Shown here in pieces: positions 22,241 to 31,935 of a stretch of 37,311 nucleotides of DNA. A program made the translations under genes and the position numbers. The stretch spans positions 1,339,429-1,376,739 of the forward strand of contig PJRA01000524.1 of the NCBI GenBank assembly GCA_016987375.1, read 5' to 3'. The stretch comes from Brachionus koreanus (lineage: Eukaryota; Rotifera; Eurotatoria; Ploima; Brachionidae). The notes beneath the pieces are model-generated. The model made no database searches, was not told the DNA's origin, and saw only the letters and a program-made list of their open reading frames with translations. Position 1 is the first letter of the stretch. Each line of letters opens with the position of its first letter.

Positions 22241-22365
22241 CAAAGTTTTTTGGCCGAAGCTATTCTAAATTTCGATCAATTAAAAAAAAATTAAAATTAA
22301 AAAAAGCAAATTCTAATATTTAGCTTTTTTTAGAAATAAGCAATTTGAAATAAAAACATAAAATT
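22241..22365. repeat. Left copy of the direct repeat flanking the LINE fragment
   Basis: It begins caaagttttttggccgaagctattctaaa and matches 23073-23203 in direct orientation over about 125 bases, with small length differences in the poly-A runs and roughly 85% identity by eye. Confidence 0.8.
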
Positions 22366-23072
22366 CTCTACATTCTTGTATAATTCTGGAAAGAATCAGG
22401 AACTTCTTGGATGCTACACTTAGATAAGAACAAGAAAGATTTAGACGAGGGAGAGGATGCATAGAGAGCTTCAAAGTGCGTAAAAAAGTCAGGCAAGGGT
22501 GTGTTCTCTCTCCAACGCTATTCTCAATACTGATTGATTGTCTCATAAAGAAAACAACTGTCATTGCAAAAAGGATACAATGGGAATTTACAAAAAAGCT
22601 TGAAGACTTAGACTTGGCGGATGATCTGGTGTTAATATCTAGTACAGAAGAACATATGCATATGAAGACACAAACGATTTTGCATACTTAGGAAGCACCA
22701 TCAGTTCAGCAATTGGAACACAAAGAGACATAAAGAAAAGACTTGCTAGAGCGAAGAGTACTTTTGGTAGACTCCGACCAAAATGGAAATCAACCAGCTA
22801 ACTATAGCAAAGAAACAAAACTCAAATTTTACAACACTATAGAAAAAGCAACACTGATGTACGGAAGTGAATGTTGGAGAATGTGTGAATCTGACAAAGA
22901 AGTCTAAACACCTTTCATACTGGAAGCCTACGAGGGATTCTGGGGATACACTGGCCTGAGACACTGTCGAATGCTGAGCAATACAAAAGAACAAATTCAG
23001 AGCCATTCAGAGTCAATGCATTAGACAAAAGATTGCGATCACATGTATTTAGAATGAAAGAAAAAATAATAC
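22366..23072 (+). pseudogene. Non-LTR retrotransposon (LINE) reverse-transcriptase fragment
   Basis: Forward frames encode successive LINE landmarks: FKVRKKVRQGCVLSPTLFSILID, LEDLDLADDLVLIS (the catalytic [FL]ADD box with its second and third aspartates in place), FAYLGSTISSAIGTQRDIKKRL, KETKLKFYNTIE...LMYGSECW, and a final fragment like HVFRMKEKIIPR. These match the thumb and C-terminal region of animal LINEs of the RTE/craniofacial-development-2-like type; the clade call is tentative. At least three frameshifts or stops break the frame. There is no 5' half, no apparent 3' UTR and no poly-A tail. The fragment is closely bracketed by direct repeats of about 125 bp. Confidence 0.88.
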
Positions 23073-23203
23073 CAAGGTTTTTTGACCGAAGCTATTCTAA
23101 ATTTCGATCAATTTAAAAAAAAAAAATTAAAATTAAAAAAAAAAAATTTTAATATTAAGCTTTATTTAAAAAAAATTAATAATTTGAAAAAACATAAAAT
23201 TTT
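23073..23203. repeat. Right copy of the direct repeat flanking the LINE fragment
   Basis: It begins caaggttttttgaccgaagctattctaaa and corresponds to 22241-22365, ending around aaaacataaaatttt. It is longer by a few bases because of expanded A runs. Confidence 0.8.
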
Positions 23204-23370
23204 AAACATTAAATGACTCAAACTTATATCAATGTTGTTTTTTTCTCTGTTTTAAATTCATTAAGAAAGCTTTGCTTGTTAATTAAAATTTGTTAATTCA
23301 TTCTCAAAAATTAGGTACATTCAAAAATCAAATTTAATCTTGAATTTTTTATTGACTAATTTAAATTTTA

Positions 23371-23376
23371 TTTATT
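23371..23376 (-). terminator. Polyadenylation signal of SSRP1
   Basis: On the minus strand AATAAA lies about 135 bases after the SSRP1 stop codon, beside a second overlapping AATAAA. Chance occurrence is possible. Confidence 0.35.
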
Positions 23377-23511
23377 GATTAATTACAAATATTTAGACAA
23401 GTTGAATATTTATTTTTAATTTGAGATTTGTTCCAAGTTCGTAATTGTTCAAAAAAGGTTAAAATTGAATTTCGAAAGAAAAAAAAAATGGTCAAAATAG
23501 TTGTACATGTT

Positions 23512-25539
23512 TTAATCTGAATCGGAATTGTCTTCAACATATTCAGCCGATTTGTAAACTTTTGAATCATCACTGGCCTTTGCTTTTTTGGCACTATCCT
23601 TGCCTGAATCTTTACCAGACGAACGTTTAGAAGATTTTTTTGATGATGAGTCATCTTTGGACTTTTCTTTACTGCTTTTGCTGCTTTTTTTTTCCACTTT
23701 CGATTCTTTCTTTTTCTTTTTTTTCTTTTTTTCGTCATCCGAATCTTTTTTCTTAGCACCGCCATCACTGTCACTTCCACTCTCAGAGCTATCAATAGAA
23801 GCCTCACTATCAAACTCAATATCGTCTTCGGACTCGGAGCCACCTTCAAAATCTTCATCTTCTTCGTCGTCTTCACTGTCATCTTCATCTTTTTCTCGTC
23901 CTTCCTCCTTCATTCGCTCTGCATATGCGTCGTGAATGCTATCGCTATTCATGTTCAACTTAGCCTTTAAAAATTCATTAAAAAAATTAAATAACTTTTT
24001 AAATAAAACCTACAAATGCTTTTTCTGACTTAGTAATGCTGATTCCCTTTGATTTTACAAATTCTGCCAAACGATCTTGCTCAACTCTAAAAGAAAATTT
24101 ATTTTAAATTTCACATCATGATAATTTTGAGTGATCACTTTTCAATGCCACTGAAAACATATTTGGTTCCATTTTTGTGATCGATTTCAAAGTCAAACGA
24201 TTTAGTTCCTTGGGAAGAGCGGTCAAATTTAACATGTCCAATGTCTGAAAAGAGAAGATGAATTGGCGGCTTGTGAACGAAAAGAAAGCCTCTTTCCAAC
24301 GGGTACAAGAAACCACTACTTGCTTTGTATGAACAAGCTAAACACTTTGCTCCACCCGAGCTGCAAAAATAAATTTTTTATTTTAATTTTTTTTAAATAA
24401 ATTTTTTTAAAATCTTTTAAATATTTTTTTTTAGTTTTTTATTTAAAAAAGTTATTTACGTGTTGAAATTTCCAGGTACAGTTATTTTTTTGTCTAAAAC
24501 AGTGCGGCAAATTCGGCTGACTACTTCATGGTACGGTCCTGAAATAGACTCGTCTAATTTTTCGATTCTTTCACCGAATTTCTCGCGAGTCTTGTCCGAA
24601 ATGGTCAAATCGACCGAAATTATTTCTTCAATATTGAACAAAACAATAAGAAAAGGATATCTAGTATTTCCTTGTTTCATTGGAGGATCAATAGCCATTA
24701 CAAAATACATTTGTCTGCCATCTTTGTGTGGCAATAGAAATAGTCTTAATATGTGATCATAGGAAATTTTGTAGTCGAATGTTTTTCCGTGAAGGTCGAT
24801 AAAGTCGGTGAAAAATTTGACATCGTAGCGTCCACGAGGCGTGACACAATTAAGTTCAGTAAGGGTGCAGATTGCGTCTGCTTCCGAAGCGCTGATAACA
24901 TCGGCCTTGTTGAGCACTTTTTGCACAAACTCCTGGGCTGGATCGGTGTCTTGATCAGGACCCGAGGCTGGCACGTGAAATCTAATTTCCATTAGAGAAA
25001 CAGCTGCGTCTTCATTTTGATGAAATTGAAGAATGGCTTCGTTTTTTTGAGAATTTGTGTTGGACACATTTTTAAGTGGAATTTCAAAAGCTGTCTTACC
25101 ATCTGACTCAAAGTTAAGAGAATCACCGTTGAAATTAGCCTTTCCCCAATTCCAGCCTTTGACGCAAAGCTCGCTTTTTTCAATCGGCTTTTTGAGCACT
25201 CTCTTGGTGAACTCTTCCAATTTGGGATAATCGTTCTCACTAAATCCATCAAAGCGATATGTGTTGCCGTTTTTTAACACCAGCTTGAAGCAATTTCCCT
25301 TGGCACGCTTCATCCAATATGTATTTTCTATTTCTTCGTTTTGAATTTGTTCGGCCTTGGATGTTTTTCTATTTTTGAATGTAATCGCGCTTGGTTGAAT
25401 CTTTAATTGTCCATCGTGCTGAAAAAAAAACATGTAAAAATATTAATTTTTTTGTATGATTGGTATTTAATAGTCGAATACTAACGAAAGAGCCGCGAAA
25501 TTCCTGGACAATTTTGTCAAAGTCTAAATTTTCAGCCAT
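23512..25539 (-). CDS. SSRP1: SSRP1, FACT histone chaperone subunit, lacking the HMG box
   Basis: Five exons join in phase: 25539-25486, 25418-24460, 24360-24139, 24086-24014 and 23964-23512, giving 586 residues (human 709). SSRP1 pairs with SPT16 to form FACT, which handles H2A-H2B during transcription and replication. Order: N-terminal/dimerisation PH-like region (residues 1 to about 180, CVKGWNWG, EIPLKNVS and FHQNEDAAVSLMEIRF), middle double-PH domain (LTELNCVTPRGRYDV, LHGKTFDYKI, LRLFLLPHKDGRQMYFV, then CSYKASSGFLYPLERGF and KSFDFEID), acidic stretch (about 455-495), then a Lys/Ser-rich basic tail ending VEDNSDSD. Exon 5 starts with DAYAERMKEEGREKDED, like the human junction into the acidic region. 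The HMG box that normally follows (a PKRPMSAY-type start) is absent from every frame here. The C-terminal tail otherwise resembles the animal protein. Confidence 0.96.
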
Positions 25540-25779
25540 TTTGTGATTATCAAGTCAGTAGACTGTGTTTGTATTTTAAATTAATTTTAAAATTAAATCT
25601 TAAAAATTTTCACTTTCTTTAATATGTTCTTTTTTTTTAACAAGTTTTATTTGCAATAATTTTAAAATTTTATTCTTGCACAATCATTTGAAAGCAATTC
25701 TTTCTTCAGCTTTTAACATATTCTCAATTAAATGTCTTAGAACAAAAAACAAGTATTAGGTTAAGTTAAGAATTCTGCA

Positions 25780-25880
25780 ATTTTTTAACTTTTTTTAATT
25801 TGTCGATAAAAATGACAATAGTTAACTAATCTTCAAAATATAAATCATTATACTCTTTAGTTTTTAGCCATCTATCTGAG
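25780..25880. repeat. About 100-bp direct repeat, left copy
   Basis: Shares with 27840-27955 the order of blocks attttttaactttttttaa, ataaaaa..a.aatagtta.ctaat, ttcaaaatataaa and a final tgagg, with roughly 75-80% identity by eye. The first half also occurs at about 19104-19165. Confidence 0.6.
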
Positions 25881-26278
25881 GGGAGTTCGATTACACTATT
25901 GTATATTCACTGCTTTTGGATCCAAAAAAACTAATCACATCCTTCCCAGGAATCAAGTTTAGGATTTTTAGGGAATTCAAAGGATTGTCTAAGACTTTTT
26001 CTTTTAATTGGAATTGATCAAGAAAATTTATGGATTTTTTCTAATGACTAAACATTCAACATTGCAAATAAAATTTTATTAAAATAAAGTAAACAAAGTT
26101 TTCATTTTAATCGTGTTCGTTTTCAAATTTGTATTCGCTAATGAGATAACATTCATTTTCAATTTCTTAAATTATGCACTTTTCTAAAATATCAAGGCTA
26201 TTAAAAATAACTAAATTATTTGTTTACGTGCAGCAAAAAAAAAACTTCTTAAAAATAATCTAATTCTTTTATATAAAG

Positions 26279-26533
26279 TTAGTTTTTAGATACTCTTACT
26301 TTTAACAAGTCTATAAGATTATCTGTGATGATATCATAAGGAATTACAACTGTATGAAAAAAATTATCAATTTCTAAAAAATTTTTAATTTGTCCGAAAT
26401 AAGATTCATTATTAATCTTAAACTTAATAATGCTACTTAATTTATTAAAACTTAATTTTGAATATTGAATCGAATTTAAAACTTTTTTTTTTATTCTCGA
26501 TCTATCTATTGCTAATAGAAACATCTTTATCAA
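26279..26533 (-). pseudogene. Orphan 84-codon frame, probably a transposon remnant
   Basis: On the minus strand the frame contains SYFGQIKNFLEIDNFFHTVV. The 'YGQIK.F' pattern resembles the C-terminal part of uncharacterised proteins that are repeated in invertebrate genomes, but I cannot name a family. The preceding sequence on that strand is full of stops, and the frame has no upstream exon. It sits in the transposon-rich block, so I infer a decayed mobile-element gene. Confidence 0.35.
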
Positions 26534-27195
26534 AACTTTATCACTAACAATTCTAGTTAAATAATTTTCTATGTTTAAATGGCTCTAATAGTTGGGTGTC
26601 ACAGTTAGATTTTCGATTATTGAACAAGTCTTGAATAGAATCATTACATAAATTTTAATTATTATTTAGATTTAATTCGTTGATTCTATTTACTGTGTCA
26701 AAATGAAACAGAGTCTAAAACAAAAATTTGTTAAATAAATTTTCAAATCCTGTAAAACTAAAAATTTTATTTTTTAAAAATTGCGAATCAATTTATTTTC
26801 TATATTTGTTTATTTTATTCATTGTATAATCTATGTTATTTAGTTTAATAAATTTAAAAAAAAATCGAATAAATAATAAATTTAAAATTTAATCCCCAAC
26901 TTTGCAACTTAAAAGATTGATAAAATTCCCTTAAAATATCTTTTTAATCTTAATAGAATCCTTGAATCTTTATTTTAGAGTTTTTTTAAGTAAGCATAGG
27001 GTCCTAATAAATTCTTATCTTTTCTTGCTTTGAAAATTCATTTTAAATCAAAAAAGATTTTTTAAGTTTATTCAAGAACCTAATAATCCTATAGGACTCT
27101 TAAGGTGTCTGACTTAGGATCCTATACTTTGCTGGATTAGGATTTTGACCCGGAAAATGGCCAGATTCTTGATTAAATTCCTGGCAAGTTCCTAA

Positions 27196-27720
27196 TTAGA
27201 ATCCTATTAAGAATGGGTTCTTGGGTTCTTGGTCTTGGTTAGTAAAATAATGTCTTCTATGTAAATGAGCCGTTAAGCAAACAAGATGATAATCAGATGG
27301 AAACAAATCTGGACCCATAAATTGTTTGAAGAAGAAGGTCGAAGCCTTCCAGGTCTTATATTTTTGCAATTGTTCTTCTAGCTGTTTGAGGTATAGCGTT
27401 ATCCCGAACAAACACATCTACCATTTGGTTGACCAAAAATGGATATTTTTTCTTAAAGTGAAACATAGATTTTTTCTAATTGTTCAGAATAAAGTTCTGC
27501 ATTTATAGCAAGATTGTCTAGAGCCAACTTAAAGTGTATTACACCCTGGAAAATCCACTAAACATGCAACATCACCTCTTTGTGAAAGCATCCTCTTTTC
27601 ACGAGTAATTGGGTTGGTTGAGATGAATAAAAGAATTTTTATTTCTGCTATCATAAGTTCGAAAATAGATCCATATTTTATCACAAGTACAGATCCGTCT
27701 GAAAAACCGTTCATCCGTGG
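27196..27720 (-). pseudogene. Decayed mariner transposase, second copy
   Basis: Reading the minus strand across frames gives, in order: a fragment like KIWIYFRTY (family DEKWiyyDN), VRDNAIPQTARRTI (family hDNARPHtA) and GPDLFPSDYHLVCL (family PDLaPSDYHLF, the third catalytic aspartate region). Frameshifts separate them, so the copy is dead. It differs from the 3020-3540 copy at most comparable positions, so they are not recent sisters. Confidence 0.82.
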
Positions 27721-27839
27721 ATTTTTTTATCCAATTTGCTACAAATTTGAATAATTCATTAAAATTCCTCAAATCATGAGTAGCAATTGGACAAGGTCTG
27801 TTAGCTTTTTTAAAAAAAATTTATTTGAGTATGTCAAAA

Positions 27840-27955
27840 AATTTTGCGTATTTTTTAATCTTTTTAACTTAAACAATAAAAAAAAAAGAATAGTTAGCTA
27901 ATATTCAAAATATAAACTATTAAGATCTTCAGTCATTAATTATTCTTAGTTGCAT
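27840..27955. repeat. About 100-bp direct repeat, right copy
   Basis: Corresponds to 25780-25880; the block tcaaaaaattttgcgtattttttaa at its start is also present at about 19104-19130 in the SHP2-like intron. Its position just beyond the 5' side of the minus-strand mariner could mean that it is part of that element's end, but no inverted partner was found. Confidence 0.6.
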
Positions 27956-27998
27956 GAGGTCTAAAGTTTTTTTGAACTAACAAACCTAGCTTTTGGAT

Positions 27999-28643
27999 AC
28001 CCGAGGGGACAAAAACAGGTAAAAAACACTGTTTAAACGCTGTTTAAACGTGAGCGTTTAAACGAAATAAAAACAGTGGATAAACGGGCGTAAAACAGCC
28101 AGGAAAAAATAACTTTATTATTTTTGTTTTAAAACAGTACAAAAATAAAAATTTAGACAAATTTAGTCGTAAATAATTAAATTAAAATAAAATTAAACAT
28201 AAAAAAATTTAACATATTTTTCAAAAATATTGTAAAGAAGCGTGTTTTTTTAAACGTTTTTAGTTGTTTAAATAGTGTTTTTGGGTGTCTGAGGTATTTT
28301 TATTTGTTTTTTGAGCGTTTTAGACTCTTTTTTTAATTCTTTACGATAAAGGAGCATTATATTATATCAGGATTTTTTTAAGTTGTTATTTAAGTGCTAA
28401 AATAGCATTGTTGGGTTCTTGAGGTGTTTTTTCATGTTTTTTGTGCGTCAAAAACGGTTTAAAAACTCTTTAAATGAAATATCTTGTTTTGTTTATAGAG
28501 TGTTTTTCCCTCGTTTTTTTGGTCGAAAAACGCTCACGTTTTAAACGCAAAAAAACAAAGCAAAAACGCCCAAAAAACAGCTACCAAACGCCGTTTAAAC
28601 AGCGTTTAAACAGTGTTTTTTACCTGTTTTTGTCCCCTCGGGT
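27999..28643. mobile_element. 645-bp non-coding element with perfect 52-bp terminal inverted repeats
   Basis: The left end (27999-28050, starting acccgaggggacaaaaacag) is the exact reverse complement of the right end (28592-28643). The repeats are rich in gtttaaac words. The interior contains more of these and two diverged copies of a unit of about 100-120 bases (28240-28350 and 28370-28470, each with a gttgtt...agtg, tgttgggt/ttttgggt, tgaggt and gtttt[at]tg order). It contains no plausible transposase frame, so it is a non-autonomous DNA element. No target-site duplication is clear (ggat on the left, gact on the right). Confidence 0.88.
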
Positions 28644-29036
28644 GACTAAAAAAGGACAAATTTCTTAAAGTAAAACATAAATGATTCTTTATTTTATAAG
28701 GAGATTTCTTTTTATATTTAAAATTTAAAAAAATCTAAACATCTTTTTTATTAAAACAATTATTTATTTATTTTAAACAGTACTGATTTTAACAATTTTC
28801 CCATTTATCTAAATCAAAGATGCAAACTGACTGTTAAATTAATGATTGTATATTAATTAATTTAAAATGTCAATCAGAGTTAAATATTAAATTGAGATAT
28901 CAATAATGATAGTAGACAATGGTTAATGAAGAAGTTTGAATATCATTGAAAAACTGCTATTTGTACCACGAAATAAGGAAACATAAATAATATAAAAAAC
29001 GACTATTAAAAAAAGTTCAAATGTGGCTGAAAAAAT

Positions 29037-29431
29037 GGGGCTCCCTTACGAATTAGCAACACTTTTTAAAAAATAACTAACAATATACATTACAAACTAG
29101 CAATATTATTGCTTTAAATATTTTTTTAAGAAAAAAATGCATAGTCATCCAGAAATTTATAAATTTGTCGATGCTTTGATATTATAATGATAATGAAATT
29201 AAGAGTATTCTAAATAATTCAGAGTTAGAATCTCCCATTGAAAAACTTAAATCTTTATGCAAATACGTATATTATTATTAAACAACTACTGTATTGTATT
29301 AATATTTGACACTTATTAAATAAACTATTTTTTCTCATCTTACATTTTAGCAAGTATTTTTACTTTTTGCTATCATTTTTTAATAAATATAAATTTGCTA
29401 ATTCATAAGATGCTAATTTGTAAAGACCCCA
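29037..29431. mobile_element. About 395-bp terminal-inverted-repeat element, Mutator-like remnant
   Basis: The left end ggggctcccttacgaattagcaac pairs with the reverse complement of the right end, ggggtctttacaaattagcatc, imperfectly over about 24 bases. The six bases aaaaat flank both sides, a possible but low-complexity target duplication. Inside, a short forward frame reads HSHPEIYKFVDAL, reminiscent of the C-terminus of FLYWCH-type MULE transposases (HP.i..F...L). The family call is tentative. Confidence 0.5.
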
Positions 29432-29745
29432 AAAATGGAGACTTAAGATGTCCCCTGATAAATGCAGTTACATCATTTTCTCAGGCAATTCCTCAAAAAA
29501 CCAAGAGCTTAGCTTAAAACTTTTTGGCAAGCAAATAACTTACACTGACTCTCCAGTTTTACTTAGAATAAAATTTGACCAAAGCCTCTGCTTCAACTCT
29601 CAAGTTGAATTTATCCGCTCCGGATGTCACAATAGAGTGAACACAGTTAAGATCTCATCCTTCAAGTCATAGAAGTTTTTTCATATTACTGCGCAATTCC
29701 CAGACGAATATTCAAAGACTTCAAGTAATTCAGAATACATCCTTT
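29425..29745 (+). pseudogene. LINE reverse-transcriptase C-terminal fragment (Jockey/CR1-like)
   Basis: The forward frame reads LSPDKCSYIIFSGNSS, then a KLFGKQI...VLLRIKFDQSLCFNSQVE block and RVNTVKISSFKSW. This is the pattern of the RT thumb in Jockey/CR1 elements (LnpnKteyiiFs..., flGi.fD..L.f..hi, R.n.lk..s.k.W). A stop at 29670-29672 and a frame shift follow. It differs in type from the 22.4-kb LINE fragment. Confidence 0.75.
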
Positions 29746-29774
29746 AAATCTTTAATAAAAAAGTTTTTTTCAAT

Positions 29775-29966
29775 TTAGTCCATGATTAAATCCATGTTAC
29801 TAACCAATAAAGTTGTGTCTTCTAGGTTTTTGGCAGTTAATCTTGACCTATGTGGTCGGATGATATAACCTGATTTAGAAAAGAGTCGTTCAACTGGTCC
29901 TGAAGAAGCTGGAATGGATAAGAATTTTTGTGCAAGCGTTGCTAGTATAAACAAAAATATAAACAA
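29775..29966 (-). pseudogene. hAT transposase C-terminal dimerisation fragment
   Basis: The minus strand encodes LAQKFLSIPASSGPVERLFS, then GYIIRPHRSRLTAKNLEDTTLLVSN. This is the canonical hAT-family dimerisation region (aa.yLsiPaSSapvERvFS..G.i...rR.rl....ve.l.fl..N). Only the last 60 or so residues are present, and no upstream part of the transposase is visible, so it is a fragment. A possible splice acceptor lies just before the block. Confidence 0.85.
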
Positions 29967-30413
29967 ACTTAACTTAATTAAAATTTTAATTTTTTAACAT
30001 ATAAACAATTATTAATGACGAAAAATTTTAAAAACAAATTTTCATAAAATAAGAATAAAGATAACAAATTTCTTTTTTTAAATTAAAATTTAAAGATTAA
30101 AAAATAATATAAATTATAATCTTTTATTCTTAAATGGACACCTTTTTTTTTTAAAACTTATACGGATACTCCTTTTATAATTTTATTCTAATGGCAAAAG
30201 GGGTTTTGTTACTCAAAAACATTTAAAATAATAAATAAATAATTTTAAAAAAAATGAATTAATTTAATCAAAGCGTCAAGAATTGTTTTCAGGATCGTAG
30301 ATAATTGTAACATACAGTATATTGAAATAAAACATATTGCTTTTAATTTTGTTTATATTTTGAAATTCCATAATAATTAGGTGCTTAAACTAACATCATG
30401 ACAAATTAAAAAA
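29967..30413. other. AT-rich spacer before the lipocalin repeat
   Basis: Nothing recognisable apart from AT-rich simple sequence. Confidence 0.45.
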
Positions 30414-30542
30414 TGAAAAACAGCTATCAAGTTCTCTAAAATTGATAAATATTTATTTTTAAATTCAAATAAAATAATTTGCTTTGAAAATTGTATTTTT
30501 ATCGAAAGTTTATTTTATCGTAGATATTCTTAAAAATATCCA
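30414..30542. repeat. 129-bp direct repeat, left copy, upstream of the lipocalin gene
   Basis: This copy matches 33494-33622 with about four mismatches in 129 bases. It begins tgaaaaacagctatcaagtt. The short words aaactaaaat also follow both copies, so the homology may extend to about 30577. It ends about 140 bases before the lipocalin start codon and so lies in its likely promoter region. Confidence 0.9.
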
Positions 30543-30681
30543 CGTTTTATCAACGCTAAATTTGATAAACTAAAATGTGACTTTGAATATTTTCAGTTAA
30601 AACTTCAAGTTACTTTTTCACATAAAATTAATAAAATACCTATAAATTTTGCTTTAATCTTTACAAAGAAAAAAATTCAAA

Positions 30682-31317
30682 ATGAAATTATTTTTGACAA
30701 TTGTTCTATCTATTATTTTCATTCAACAAATTTCCTCTCAGTCAATAGGACAGTGTATAAAAAGTCCAGTTATAAAAGACTTTAATGCCACCAAGTATTT
30801 TGGTAAATGGTACGAAATCAAACGATATAATTATATTTTTGAGCCTAAAAATTTACAATGCTTGGTTGCCAATTATGGCTATTTGAATCAAAGTTCTGTT
30901 TCGGTATACAACTATGGTTTAAACATGTAGGCTTTCTTTTTTTGGATTATGAATTGCTAAAAATTAATTATTTTAAGAAAAACTAACAAAACCGAAGGAC
31001 GAAGTGGTTATGCATATGCGCCAAATTTAGCCGAGCCGAATAAGCTGTCTGTGGTTTTACCTGTTGAAGTTTTTAATGTTACAATTTTACAAGGTGAAGG
31101 ACCATATGATGTTTTAGAGACAGACTATGACACTTATTCACTGGTATATTCATGTACTCAAGTTGTTTATGATTTGGTTAAGCTTGAAATCGTTTGGATT
31201 TTGGCACGAACCCCTAAATTGGATGAAAAGTTGATTCATAACTTGGAACAGCGTCTTCAAAGCTTTAATATTGATACATCAAAATTAGTTACTACCGATC
31301 AAAGTTGTGGCTTTTAA
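30682..31317 (+). CDS. Secreted lipocalin, apolipoprotein D-like
   Basis: Two exons join in phase, 30682-30926 and 30978-31317, for 194 residues (human ApoD 189). Residues 1-20 are a signal peptide (MKLFLTIVLSIIFIQQISSQ). The three lipocalin structurally conserved regions are present: FGKWYEIKRY (G-x-W), ETDYDTYSLVYSC (TDY), and the WILARTP arginine motif. The four cysteines fall in the ApoD pattern (GQC, LQC, YSC and QSC). Such proteins bind small hydrophobic ligands such as steroids or fatty acids and are secreted. The subfamily is ApoD/Lazarillo by overall similarity; the ligand is unknown. Both ends of the surrounding 3-kb block carry the 129-bp direct repeat. Confidence 0.93.
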
Positions 31318-31350
31318 AATTTCAAAATTAAATAACAAAATTTGATTTTA

Positions 31351-31356
31351 AATAAA
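31351..31356 (+). terminator. Polyadenylation signal of the lipocalin gene
   Basis: AATAAA lies 34 bases after the stop codon, followed by a T-rich run, as expected for a cleavage site. Confidence 0.5.
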
Positions 31357-31559
31357 ATTTTTTTTTTCTAAACTTCGAATTTATAAGGATTTTATGAAAT
31401 TTTGAAAAAAAAAATTTTAAAAGTGGAAAAGCAAAATTTTAAAACTATTTAAATGAAAATTGATACATTAGAATTGCATAATCTCAATGTCTGATCCTTT
31501 ACAGTGTGTATTAGAGTTAAATACAGTCGAAGATAATCAGATTGTTTAGCGCCGATCAA

Positions 31560-31583
31560 GTGACCGTTTATTCTGGCGGTCAC
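31560..31583. repeat. GC-rich hairpin
   Basis: The arms gtgaccg and cggtcac pair perfectly around a 10-base loop, in an otherwise AT-rich stretch; the bases around it (gcgccgatcaa, ggaccgtc, accgggggtc) are also GC-rich. Function unknown; it might mark an old mobile-element end. Confidence 0.55.
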
Positions 31584-31754
31584 ATTTTTGGACCGTCAAA
31601 ATAGCTATTTGAAACTAAACCGGGGGTCAAGGATATGGTAATTTTTTTCAATTAAATATTCAGATTTTTAAACCTAGTCTTTTTTATTAATTAATTATTT
31701 TCAAATAAATTTTTTCAATAAAATCGTCACTCAAAATTAATTCCTCATTTTTTT

Positions 31755-31935
31755 TCAGTCCGTAAAATTTGAAAACGTATCCTTGGCCGCCTGTTTAATT
31801 TTAAACCATTCATTAGGATGATTTTTTTTTAATAGGTTACTACAGATTTCAAAGCGTTGTTGAATATCTAAATCATTCAAATAATGTGAAAGAATCCAGT
31901 AAAGTCTGATAGCTTTGTCAATCAAATTAAGATGA
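31755..31935 (-). pseudogene. Orphan minus-strand exon-like frame, perhaps a mariner fragment
   Basis: A frame after an AG acceptor reads SHLNLIDKAIRLYWILSHYL, followed by QQRFEICSNLLKKN, and ends at TGA. The HYLN...IQQRFEIC.NLL.KN stretch resembles the mariner region ahead of its first catalytic aspartate (hEL....rR.eIC..LL..N), but the DEKW motif that should follow is absent. Further upstream on the strand, a frame containing ELEMIELPPHSTI is closed by a stop. Either a decayed mariner piece or the tail of an unrecognised decayed gene. Confidence 0.35.

Larger units (their letters stand above)
25540..27195. other. Repeat-rich region upstream of SSRP1
   Basis: No host gene is evident. It holds the left copy of a repeat at about 25780-25880 (see 27840-27955) and a minus-strand open frame at 26279-26533. 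Between 26900 and 27195 there is a cluster of short related words such as aatcctat, gatcctata and gaatcctatt, which looks like degenerate low-complexity repeat. Confidence 0.5.

Noticed and set aside
23379..23888. Lys-rich minus-strand frame overlapping SSRP1 exon 5
   Set aside because: Another frame of the same low-complexity coding sequence; the SSRP1 frame has clear homology and closes in phase.
23588..23935. Plus-strand Ser/Phe-rich frame opposite SSRP1 exon 5
   Set aside because: It is the reverse complement of the Lys/Glu/Ser-rich SSRP1 tail; the low-complexity composition makes any antisense frame open.
24460..24995. Plus-strand frames opposite SSRP1 exon 2
   Set aside because: Antisense to the conserved SSRP1 middle domain, with no homology of their own.
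26900..27195. Possible CRISPR-like or ordered short repeats
   Set aside because: The aatcctat-type words are irregularly spaced and imperfect, and the genome is eukaryotic.
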